From: an uncultured Oscillospiraceae bacterium
Lineage (GTDB): Bacteria; Bacillota; Clostridia; Oscillospirales; Acutalibacteraceae
DNA length: 64,000 nt
Assembly (NCBI GenBank): GCA_900549775.1
Contig: URPR01000006.1
Coordinates: forward strand, 6,563-70,562
Direction of reading: 5' to 3'
In this document: positions 25,189 through 32,752 of the stretch, in pieces
Position numbering within the stretch: position 1 is the stretch's first letter
Layout of the letters: every line of letters begins with the position of its first letter
Program-made: the position numbers and the translations under genes
Notes under the pieces: generated by a model
Told to the model about the DNA's origin: nothing
What the model saw: only the letters and a program-made list of their open reading frames with translations
Databases searched by the model: none

Positions 25189-26928
25189 ATGGCGTTTGAC
25201 GGAGCCTTATTAAAGTGCGTAAAATCAGAACTTGAAGAAAACTTAATGGACTCAAAAGTAGATAAAATTCATCAACCGTCTAAAGACGAGTTAATTATCA
25301 CATTTAGATCAAGATCCGGTAACTATAAATTGTTAATTTCAATAAAGGCAAACAGTTCAAGAATTCACTTAACTAACAAACCTATAGAAAACCCGAAAGT
25401 ACCACCTATGATCTGCATGCTTTTAAGAAAAAAGTTAGCAGGGGCAAAGCTTGTAAACATAAGGCAAAAGGGACTAGAGCGAGTTTTGTTTTTTGACTTT
25501 GACACGGTAAATGATATATTTGAAAAGCAGCGTTTGATACTTATCGTTGAAATAATGGGTAAGTACAGTAACGTCATACTTGCTGACAAAAATTATAACA
25601 TTATAGATGCATTGCGGAGAGTAAACGAAGACATGTCGTCTAAGCGGCAAGTCTTGCCGGGAGTTAAATATACCCTACCTCCGAGTCAAGGAAAACTTAA
25701 TATATTAAATGAACAAATAGCAAATATAGCTCAAAAAATTGCCGAAAGCAAGCTCGAAAGCACAAGCAATGTTGTCTCACACACCATACAGGGGTTATCT
25801 TCTGTAGTATGTGATGAAATTGAGTTTTTAAATAGCATATCTAAAAGTAAAAATCCTTTAGAGGAAACCTTGTCGACCTTAAAAAGACATATAAATAGCA
25901 AATTGCACGCAGGTTATATGGTCACGAGTCCTAGCGGCAAGATGATAGACTTTACTTTCATTCCTGTGAAGCATTTTGAAGAAAGTGGATACATTGTAAA
26001 AAAGTTCGATACGATATCTGAAATGCTCGATGCGTTTTATTATGAAAAAGACTCTTACGATCGGGTAAAAAGCAAAAACCAATTTTTATTTAAGCACCTG
26101 CACAACTTAAGCACGAAGCTAAACAAAAAGTTAAAAATATTAAATAAAGAGCTTATGCAAAGTCATGATAAAGAAAAATTTAAAGTACAAGCGGACATTT
26201 TAAATGCAAACATATATAAGATAGAAAAAGGGCTTACGCAAATTGAACTTGAAAATTTTTATGACGAAGAACATAAAAAAGTACAAATCAACTTGGATCC
26301 TAGCCTTTCACCGATAGATAATGTGCAACAGTACTATAAAAAATATAAAAAAGCTAAAAATGCTGAAAAAATCTTAGCTGAGCAGATAGAAAAAACAGCT
26401 GATGAACTACAGTACATTAACACAGTTTTATTTGAGCTAGAAAATGTGCAAAACGAGCAAGAATTAAATGAAATACACTCAGAGTTGGTAAATGGAGGAT
26501 ATTTAAAAAATAAAGATAAAAATTCTAAAATAAAGAATAAAAACACATGCAAATTTTTAAAATTCAAAACTGATGATGGATATGAAATTTTAGTTGGAAA
26601 AAACAATGTTCAAAATGATCAGTTGACGCTTAAGAAAGCTAAAAATTGCGATATCTGGTTTCATGTTAAGGACTGCCCAGGTTCACACACTGTTTTAATT
26701 TCAAACCAAGAGCAAGTGCCTGATTCATCGTTAGTTCAGGCAGCAGTTATAGCGGCGTTTTACAGTAAGGCTAAAAATTCTGCGCAAGTCCCTGTTGATT
26801 TTACAGCTATAAAAAACGTAAAAAAACCTAACGGCGCAAAGCCAGGCATGGTTATTTATGAAAATTATAAGACTTTATATGTCACTCCAACATGTGAAAT
26901 GATAAATAAATTAAAACAGGAAAATTAG
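25189..26928 (+). CDS. rqcH: Rqc2-homologue RqcH (NFACT, fibronectin-binding-like)
   Basis: RqcH recruits tRNA-Ala to obstructed 50S subunits and adds C-terminal alanine tails that mark stalled peptides for degradation. The 579-residue protein has the NFACT-N domain (MAFDGALLKCVKSEL, with DALRRVNEDMSSKRQVLPG), a central coiled coil (about 280-440), and the C-terminal NFACT-R domain (ILVGKNNVQND, DIWFHVKDCPGSH). ATG 25189 is preceded by GGGAGG; the in-frame TTG at 25168 lies before that site. Clp-type proteolysis is the usual fate of the tails, and a ClpE gene lies at 9.7 kb. Confidence 0.93.
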   Translation: MAFDGALLKCVKSELEENLMDSKVDKIHQPSKDELIITFRSRSGNYKLLISIKANSSRIHLTNKPIENPKVPPMICMLLRKKLAGAKLVNIRQKGLERVLFFDFDTVNDIFEKQRLILIVEIMGKYSNVILADKNYNIIDALRRVNEDMSSKRQVLPGVKYTLPPSQGKLNILNEQIANIAQKIAESKLESTSNVVSHTIQGLSSVVCDEIEFLNSISKSKNPLEETLSTLKRHINSKLHAGYMVTSPSGKMIDFTFIPVKHFEESGYIVKKFDTISEMLDAFYYEKDSYDRVKSKNQFLFKHLHNLSTKLNKKLKILNKELMQSHDKEKFKVQADILNANIYKIEKGLTQIELENFYDEEHKKVQINLDPSLSPIDNVQQYYKKYKKAKNAEKILAEQIEKTADELQYINTVLFELENVQNEQELNEIHSELVNGGYLKNKDKNSKIKNKNTCKFLKFKTDDGYEILVGKNNVQNDQLTLKKAKNCDIWFHVKDCPGSHTVLISNQEQVPDSSLVQAAVIAAFYSKAKNSAQVPVDFTAIKNVKKPNGAKPGMVIYENYKTLYVTPTCEMINKLKQEN

Positions 26929-26961
26929 TCTTTAATGTTTTTAAAATATTTCAAAAAGCAG

Positions 26962-26990
26962 TTGACTTACATCTATATGTAGAATATAAT
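26962..26990 (+). promoter_or_regulatory. sigma-A-type promoter of nrdDG
   Basis: TTGACT at 26962-26967 and a perfect TATAAT at 26985-26990 with exactly 17 nt between. Transcription should begin near 26997. Confidence 0.75.
26970..26985 (+). promoter_or_regulatory. candidate NrdR box 1
   Basis: The core CTATATGTAG at 26973-26982 matches the NrdR consensus core CWATATATWG at nine of ten positions and lies between the -35 and -10 elements of the nrdD promoter. Its start is 42 bp, four helical turns, from box 2. An NrdR gene is present at 42821. Confidence 0.55.
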
Positions 26991-27011
26991 TTATAAAGTG
27001 CACATAACAAT

Positions 27012-27027
27012 ACACAATATATAGTAA
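27012..27027 (+). promoter_or_regulatory. candidate NrdR box 2
   Basis: ACACAATATATAGTAA at 27012-27027 matches the NrdR box consensus (ACACWATATATWGTGT) at all positions except the last two. It lies just downstream of the expected transcription start and abuts the AAGGAAG ribosome site of nrdD. Confidence 0.68.
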
Positions 27028-27039
27028 GGAAGAGAAAAT

Positions 27040-29376
27040 ATGATAAGCACAATAGTTAAAAGAGATGGAAGAAAAGTAAATTTTGACAGTAAGAAAATCT
27101 CCGATGCCATATTCAAGGCTGCTGTTGCCGCGGGAGGAAATGATCATGACCTTTCAGAATCATTGGCACAGCAAGTTGTTGGATATTTAGAGGCAGACCA
27201 CGATAAGGATCATATCACAGTCGAGCATATTCAAGATGTAGTGGAGAAGATATTAATCGAAAATGGTCACGCGCAAACAGCTAAGGAATACATTTTGTAC
27301 AGAGCTGACCGAACCAGAGCTAGAGAAATGAACACGAAGCTGATGAAAATCTATGAAGGGCTTACTTTTAAATCGGCAAAAGACAACGATGTGAAAAGAG
27401 AAAACGCCAACATAGACGGTGATACCGCCATGGGTACAATGCTTAAATATGGTTCTGAAGGGGCAAAACGTTTTTATGAAATGTACATTTTGGATCCTAA
27501 AATAGCAAAAGCTCACGCTGAAGGCGACATTCATATCCATGATTTGGACTTTTTGACATTGACAACCACGTGCTGTCAGATAGACCTAGATAAACTTTTT
27601 ACGAATGGATTTTCCACAGGACATGGATTTTTAAGAGAACCAAATGAAATTATGAGCTATGCTGCACTTGCTTGCATAGCTATACAGGCAAACCAGAACG
27701 ACCAACATGGCGGGCAGAGCGTTCCGAATTTCGACTACGCTTTAGCAAAGGGTGTAGCCAAAACCTACAAGAGAACCTACCGGCAGAATGTCGCTAAAGC
27801 TATTGAACTTTTGACTGAAAAAGAAAATAGCGATGCTTATTCGAAATTTTTAATGAATAAAATAGAAGAACAAACTGGTTTATGTGTGAAATTAGAAGAT
27901 AGCGAAAAGTATCATGAAATTGAAAAGGAGCTTTTGGTAGAAGAATTCGGTGAGTCTGTAGCTAGGAAGATACAAAAATTTGCTAAAGAACATGCTTATT
28001 CCGAGACAAATAGATCTACATATCAAGCTATGGAAGCTTTGATTCATAACTTAAATACCATGCACTCAAGAGCCGGTGCACAGGTACCATTTAGTTCTAT
28101 AAACTACGGGCTGGACACTAGTCCAGAAGGCAGAATGGTCATAAAAAATGTCTTATTGGCCACTGAAAAGGGCCTCGGCAATAACGAAACTCCAATATTT
28201 CCTATACACATTTTCAAAGTAAAAGATGGCATAAACTATAATACGACAGATCCTAACTATGATTTATTTAAATTGGCATGCAGAGTAAGCTCGAAGCGGC
28301 TGTTTCCTAACTTTTCCTTTATTGACGCTCCTTTTAATTTGAAATATTATCAAAAAGGCAAACCCGAAACGGAAGTTGCTTACATGGGTTGCAGGACGAG
28401 AGTTGTTGCAAATCACTTCGACCCAAGCAGGGAAATCGTAAATGGACGAGGAAATTTAAGTTTTACATCTGTTAACTTACCAAGAATAGCTATAAAGAGT
28501 AACCACGATGTCGATGCTTTCTTTAAAGAGCTAGACGAAAAAATAGATTTAGTTATAGAGCAGTTGCTGGCTAGGTTTGAGCTGCAAGCCATAAAGAAAG
28601 TGCGAAATTATCCTTTTCTTATGGGGCAAGGTGTTTGGATAGATTCTGAGAAATTAGGCTTAGACGATGAAGTCAGAGAAGTGCTAAAACATGGAACGTT
28701 AACGTTGGGCTTTATAGGTCTTGCAGAAGCTTTGAAAGCGCTGATCGGATCTCATCATGGAGAAAGCGATGAAGCTCAACAGTTGGGACTTAAGATTGTT
28801 AGCCATATGAGAGAGCGCATGGATGAAGCTACCAACAAATATAACTTGAACTTTTCCCTCATAGCTACTCCTGCTGAGGGCTTATCCGGAAGATTTGTTA
28901 GAATTGATGCTAAAAAATTTGGCAAGATTCCGGGTGTCACAGACAGAGACTATTATACAAATTCGTTCCATATCCCAGTTTATTACAACATTTCATCTTG
29001 GAATAAAATAAAAAAAGAGGCTCCGTATCATGCTCTAACGAACGGAGGACATATATCTTATGTAGAGTTGGACGGAGACCCTGCTAATAATTTGGAAGCA
29101 TTTGAGCAAATCGTAAGATGCATGAAAGAATCCGGCATAGGTTATGGTTCTATCAACCACCCTGTAGACAGAGACCCCGTTTGCGGATACACCGGCATTA
29201 TAAACGATGTTTGTCCTAAATGCGGAAGGACAGAAAATGATGGCAATCAGCCATTTGAAAGAATCAGGAGGATTACAGGCTATTTGGTTGGCACAATAGA
29301 CCGCTTTAATAACGCAAAAAGAGCAGAAGAGAAAGACAGAGTGAAACATAGTATCAGTGCTTCGGAGGGAAACTAG
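27040..29376 (+). CDS. nrdD: anaerobic ribonucleoside-triphosphate reductase (class III)
   Basis: NrdD reduces NTPs to dNTPs in strict anaerobiosis using a glycyl radical. The 778-residue protein opens with an ATP-cone allosteric domain (STIVKRDGRKVNFD), has the long alpha/beta barrel, the zinc site near VCGYTGIINDVCPKCGR, and the glycyl-radical segment RITGYLVGT with Gly747 as radical site. The promoter carries two candidate NrdR boxes. nrdG, the activase, starts 9 nt after the stop. No class I or II reductase appears in the window. Confidence 0.96.
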   Translation: MISTIVKRDGRKVNFDSKKISDAIFKAAVAAGGNDHDLSESLAQQVVGYLEADHDKDHITVEHIQDVVEKILIENGHAQTAKEYILYRADRTRAREMNTKLMKIYEGLTFKSAKDNDVKRENANIDGDTAMGTMLKYGSEGAKRFYEMYILDPKIAKAHAEGDIHIHDLDFLTLTTTCCQIDLDKLFTNGFSTGHGFLREPNEIMSYAALACIAIQANQNDQHGGQSVPNFDYALAKGVAKTYKRTYRQNVAKAIELLTEKENSDAYSKFLMNKIEEQTGLCVKLEDSEKYHEIEKELLVEEFGESVARKIQKFAKEHAYSETNRSTYQAMEALIHNLNTMHSRAGAQVPFSSINYGLDTSPEGRMVIKNVLLATEKGLGNNETPIFPIHIFKVKDGINYNTTDPNYDLFKLACRVSSKRLFPNFSFIDAPFNLKYYQKGKPETEVAYMGCRTRVVANHFDPSREIVNGRGNLSFTSVNLPRIAIKSNHDVDAFFKELDEKIDLVIEQLLARFELQAIKKVRNYPFLMGQGVWIDSEKLGLDDEVREVLKHGTLTLGFIGLAEALKALIGSHHGESDEAQQLGLKIVSHMRERMDEATNKYNLNFSLIATPAEGLSGRFVRIDAKKFGKIPGVTDRDYYTNSFHIPVYYNISSWNKIKKEAPYHALTNGGHISYVELDGDPANNLEAFEQIVRCMKESGIGYGSINHPVDRDPVCGYTGIINDVCPKCGRTENDGNQPFERIRRITGYLVGTIDRFNNAKRAEEKDRVKHSISASEGN

Positions 29377-29385
29377 AGGTAAAAA

Positions 29386-29892
29386 ATGAGCAAAATTAGA
29401 CTATCAGGAATAATTGAAGAATCAATAGTTGATGGACCGGGAATTAGATTTGTTATATTCTCTCAGGGGTGCCCGCACCACTGCAAGGGCTGTCACAACC
29501 CGCAAACTTTCGACCCCTCCGGAGGATATGAATACGATACAAATAATCTAATAATGAAAATTAAAAAGAACCCCCTTTTAAAGGGGGTTACCTTTTCTGG
29601 TGGTGAACCTTTCCTTCAAGCAGAAGCTTTTACAGAGCTAGCAAGAGAAATTCACTCGCTGGGCTTAGACGTAATGTCATACACTGGCTATGTTTTTGAG
29701 GACTTAATAGCTTGCAAAGAAAATATATCCTGGCAAAATCTCTTACATAATATAGACATTCTGGTTGATGGCCCATTTTTGCTCGAGAAAAAAAGCCTGT
29801 TATTGAAATTTAGGGGTTCAGAAAATCAAAGAATAATAAATGTAAATGAATCTTTGAGAAATAATAAAGCTGCATTATTTTATATAAAATAA
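29386..29892 (+). CDS. nrdG: anaerobic ribonucleotide reductase activating protein (radical SAM)
   Basis: NrdG is the radical-SAM activase that installs the glycyl radical in NrdD. The 168-residue protein has the CxxxCxxC cluster motif in QGCPHHCKGCHNP, the SAM-binding TFSGGEPF, and VDGPFL near the end. ATG 29386 follows AGAGGT. Codons around residues 62-68 form the inverted repeat AACCCCCTTT-T-AAAGGGGGTT, an oddity at DNA level; the protein sequence there is ordinary for the family. Confidence 0.95.
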   Translation: MSKIRLSGIIEESIVDGPGIRFVIFSQGCPHHCKGCHNPQTFDPSGGYEYDTNNLIMKIKKNPLLKGVTFSGGEPFLQAEAFTELAREIHSLGLDVMSYTGYVFEDLIACKENISWQNLLHNIDILVDGPFLLEKKSLLLKFRGSENQRIINVNESLRNNKAALFYIK

Positions 29893-29951
29893 ATAAATTT
29901 TAAAATATTAATTATTGTTTTTGTATTTTTAGTAGATTACACAACATAATT

Positions 29952-29994
29952 TTGACAAAATTCTATTGATATGTTATAATATCAATAGAATTTT
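29952..29994 (+). promoter_or_regulatory. consensus promoter overlapped by a 16-bp inverted repeat
   Basis: TTGACA at 29952-29957 and TATAAT at 29975-29980 are both perfect and 17 nt apart. AAAATTCTATTGATAT (29957-29972) and its exact complement ATATCAATAGAATTTT (29979-29994) flank the hexamer GTTATA, covering the spacer, the -10 element and the start site. This is the geometry of a repressor operator. The promoter drives the three-gene secreted-protein operon starting at 30013. Confidence 0.78.
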
Positions 29995-30012
29995 ATTTAT
30001 GGGGAAATTATC

Positions 30013-30420
30013 ATGAAAAAATACTTATCTTTCTTATTGATCCTTGCTACTTTACTCAGTACAACGTCCGCTGTCACTTGTTTTGGTACTCAAAGAAGTC
30101 AAAATGATGTAGAAATATTTACAGATTTTGCTGGCAAAGAAAATTCTAATGTTTTTACAAAATTCATTAAAAATTTGGCACATTTTGTGAATCGTCTTAT
30201 GTTTTGTACTACGGTGGCTTCATTGACATATCTATATGGATACAGTAAGGGTTACAATGAAAATAATTTTCTTACTAAAAGCAAGCAATGTTTAGACAGG
30301 TTGATGCAAGGCACAGCTGCAAATGATAAAAATTGTGGTTTGCCATTAGAAATCATCATTTGGGACGGATTTAAATCGGAAGTTAATAATTTTTTAAGTT
30401 ACTTTAAAGGAGCAAAATAA
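30013..30420 (+). CDS. small secreted protein, first of a three-gene operon
   Basis: Unknown family, 135 residues: signal peptide 1-24 (MKK, hydrophobic core, VTCFG), polar linker of about 30 residues, a membrane segment at about 57-77 containing Cys65, and a tail with Cys93 and Cys108. Start ATG 30013 follows GGGGAAA. It is controlled by a strong promoter overlapped by an inverted repeat, and its stop directly abuts the next ATG. The architecture matches the neighbours and the distant gene at 13353. Function unknown. Confidence 0.75.
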   Translation: MKKYLSFLLILATLLSTTSAVTCFGTQRSQNDVEIFTDFAGKENSNVFTKFIKNLAHFVNRLMFCTTVASLTYLYGYSKGYNENNFLTKSKQCLDRLMQGTAANDKNCGLPLEIIIWDGFKSEVNNFLSYFKGAK

Positions 30421-30795
30421 ATGAAAAAAATAATATCTGCAATACTATCTTTAATAATGTTCTGCTCAGCAACAGTTTATTGTAGCTTTGCTGAAGAGAA
30501 TGACACAAATGTACAATTTAATTTCTCTAATGCGGCTATTAAGCCCAGTGGGAATAAATTTAAACTCAATGAACCTTTCTTAAGTTACATAAAAAAAGTA
30601 GCACAGATCTGCTATGTATGTGGTATTTATTTTTTAGCAAAAAAACTTATAGTTATGGCTATCCATAACAGCGCTAACGCTGCTCAAGAAACATGTCTCC
30701 AAAATGTGAGAAATGCATGTGAACAGCGAAATGATGGAACTTTTGCAGATTGTTATTATTTCATGTCAAAAACAGTATGCGGGGTGAATGCATAA
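30421..30795 (+). CDS. small secreted protein, second of a three-gene operon
   Basis: Unknown family, 124 residues: signal peptide 1-24 (ends YCSFA), linker, membrane segment at about 58-82, and a tail with four cysteines at 92, 100, 111 and 120 that could form two disulfides. ATG 30421 follows the preceding stop with no gap, with AAAGGAG at 30408-30414 inside that gene. The stop TAA shares its last base with the next ATG. Tight coupling implies the products are made together. Confidence 0.73.
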   Translation: MKKIISAILSLIMFCSATVYCSFAEENDTNVQFNFSNAAIKPSGNKFKLNEPFLSYIKKVAQICYVCGIYFLAKKLIVMAIHNSANAAQETCLQNVRNACEQRNDGTFADCYYFMSKTVCGVNA

Positions 30796-31373
30796 TGAAA
30801 AAAATAATATCAATACTTGCAACGATTTTAACTCTGCTTCCTATAGTCGTAAATACCTCTTATGCTTCAAACGAAAAAGATGAAAAGGTAACATCAATCA
30901 TTGAAACAGCCGATAAAACAAAAAAAGATACAGTTGAGCAAAAATCAACTGATAAAGTAGAAGATAAAAAAATAAAAATTACACGCAAGATCTCTTATGG
31001 AGCTTTATCCTTGTTTTTTACATACATATCGTATTCTTATATCCAAGCCTCCTCGTGTTTATCAACCTGCCAAAGCAACATTAATCAACTCAGTAAAAAA
31101 CTTGCTGAAGGCTGGTATCAAAAAGCAAAAAAACGAATCCCAAATTTACCTGATTTCCGCGAACAATTGTTCCAAATAGACACTTATAGATTCCTTGAAC
31201 ATGACCTAGGTTTGTGCAAAGGCTTTTTCCTTCATGAGCGTGTCCTTTCGAAAATACAAGATATTCCTTTGATTTTCAATTCAAAATTACATGAGTTTTA
31301 TTTAAAACTTAACTCAATAAAAAACACTTTGCTGGGTAGAAATTCTCTTCAAGTTTATAAGTCGGAACAATAA
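30795..31373 (+). CDS. small secreted protein, third of a three-gene operon
   Basis: Unknown family, 192 residues: signal peptide 1-24 (ends TSYAS), a long charged linker rich in Lys, Asp and Thr (25-63), a membrane segment at about 66-85, Cys88 and Cys92 just after it, and a mostly helical tail with Cys141. I start it at ATG 30795, where the signal peptide begins; an upstream in-frame ATG at 30750 adds 15 residues from inside the previous gene. Its 3' end overlaps the convergent rarA gene by 19 nt. Confidence 0.72.
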   Translation: MKKIISILATILTLLPIVVNTSYASNEKDEKVTSIIETADKTKKDTVEQKSTDKVEDKKIKITRKISYGALSLFFTYISYSYIQASSCLSTCQSNINQLSKKLAEGWYQKAKKRIPNLPDFREQLFQIDTYRFLEHDLGLCKGFFLHERVLSKIQDIPLIFNSKLHEFYLKLNSIKNTLLGRNSLQVYKSEQ

Positions 31374-32635
31374 CTGTTGTAGCTGCTATTGTAGATTTTA
31401 GATGCAGATTCAACTTTATTGTCACCAAAAATATAATACAAACGATCTTTTAACTCATCAGGAAGATACTGCTGAAACACCCAATGGTTCTTGAAATCAT
31501 GGGGATAGAGGTAAGTATCTTCCTTTTTTAATTGTTCTCCACTTGTATCGCAGTGTACGTTTTGCAAATGTCTGGGAACGGGGTAAACTTGCCCAGATTC
31601 TATGTCATTAAATGCTGCATTTACAGCTTTGTAAGCGGAATTAGACTTTGGCGAAGTTGCCACCAAAATCACAGCATCGGCTAGCGGTATTTTTGCTTCA
31701 GGTATACCTACTTGCATGGCTATATCTGTACATGCTTTTACTATTGGCATTATTTGAGGGTAAGCTAGTCCTACGTCCTCACAAGCACATACGAGAAGCC
31801 TTCGGCAAACTGAAACTAATTCTCCTGCTAAAAGTAACCTTGATAAATAATAAACCGATGCGTTAGGGTCAGAGCCACGCATTGACTTTTGAAACGCCGA
31901 AAGTAGGTCGTAATGGTCATCTCCTACATTGTTGTAAGAGAAGGTGCTTGAATTGGATATTTGTTCCACTAGGTTTTTATCAATTACTTTTTTGTTGTCT
32001 TTTTTTACTGCAGACAAAAAGCAAACTTCAAAAAGATTTATAGCTTTTCGTACATCTCCACCGGACATTTTACTGAGCTTCTCCAGCACATCTTCAGGCA
32101 CCTGTATATCTATCTTGCTTTCGTCTTCAAGAAATATTTTCGCCCGAGTTAGGGCTTTTTTTATTGCAGCTGAATTTATTTTCTTAAATTCAAATACACT
32201 ACACCTACTAAGCAGTGCATTATATATGTAAAAAATAGGATTTTCAGTGGTGGAAGCTATCAAAGTTATTTTTCCGTTCTCTATAAATTCAAGCAAAGAT
32301 TGTTGCTGCTTTTTATTAAAATATTGTATTTCGTCTATGTACAAAAGTATGCCGTTTGGAGCCAACAGAGTGTCTATTTCCGACAATATTTCTTTTATAT
32401 CAGAAATGGACACAGTTGTAGCGTTTATTTTATGAAGTTTCAAATCGGTTTGTTTTGAAATTATCCGCGCTAAAGTCGTTTTACCAGTACCTGGCGGTCC
32501 GTAAAATATCATATTGGGAACTTGCTTAGATTTTATTAAATTTGAAAGCAACTTGTTTTTCCCCAGTAGATGCTCTTGCCCTACCATTTCGTCTAATGCC
32601 TTTGGCCTGATTCTGTCGGCTAGTGGTACGTTCAT
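31355..32635 (-). CDS. rarA: replication-associated recombination protein A (RarA/MgsA)
   Basis: RarA is an AAA+ protein acting at stalled replication forks. The 426-residue product starts with the family signature PLADRIRPKALDEMVGQEHL, has Walker A GPPGTGKT at about 45-52, Walker B LYIDEIQYF, sensor SRCSVFEF, and the C-terminal tetramerisation region (GSDPNASVYYLSRLL, ACEDVGLAYPQIM, YLYPHDF). Start ATG 32635 follows AAGGAGAC. The gene converges on the secreted-protein operon with a 19-nt tail overlap and diverges from addB. Confidence 0.95.
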   Translation of the reverse strand: MNVPLADRIRPKALDEMVGQEHLLGKNKLLSNLIKSKQVPNMIFYGPPGTGKTTLARIISKQTDLKLHKINATTVSISDIKEILSEIDTLLAPNGILLYIDEIQYFNKKQQQSLLEFIENGKITLIASTTENPIFYIYNALLSRCSVFEFKKINSAAIKKALTRAKIFLEDESKIDIQVPEDVLEKLSKMSGGDVRKAINLFEVCFLSAVKKDNKKVIDKNLVEQISNSSTFSYNNVGDDHYDLLSAFQKSMRGSDPNASVYYLSRLLLAGELVSVCRRLLVCACEDVGLAYPQIMPIVKACTDIAMQVGIPEAKIPLADAVILVATSPKSNSAYKAVNAAFNDIESGQVYPVPRHLQNVHCDTSGEQLKKEDTYLYPHDFKNHWVFQQYLPDELKDRLYYIFGDNKVESASKIYNSSYNSYCSDL

Positions 32636-32713
32636 GTTGTCTCCTTGTTTGAACTTTTTTATATTAAGTATATACCTATTTCTTTCATTTTGCGAGCTTT
32701 TTTGTTCCTGGCA

Positions 32714-32722
32714 TGGTATAAT
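32714..32722 (+). promoter_or_regulatory. extended -10 promoter of addB
   Basis: TGG-TATAAT at 32714-32722 is an extended -10 element 31 nt upstream of the addB start; no good -35 lies at standard spacing. Confidence 0.5.
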
Positions 32723-32752
32723 GTCTTTAGCTTTAATGAAAAGGGTGAAATG

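Noticed and set aside
32645..32749. Extended AddB N-terminus
   Set aside because: The added residues cover the promoter TGGTATAAT and precede the ribosome site; the family begins at MLQLLLGRAGSGKT.
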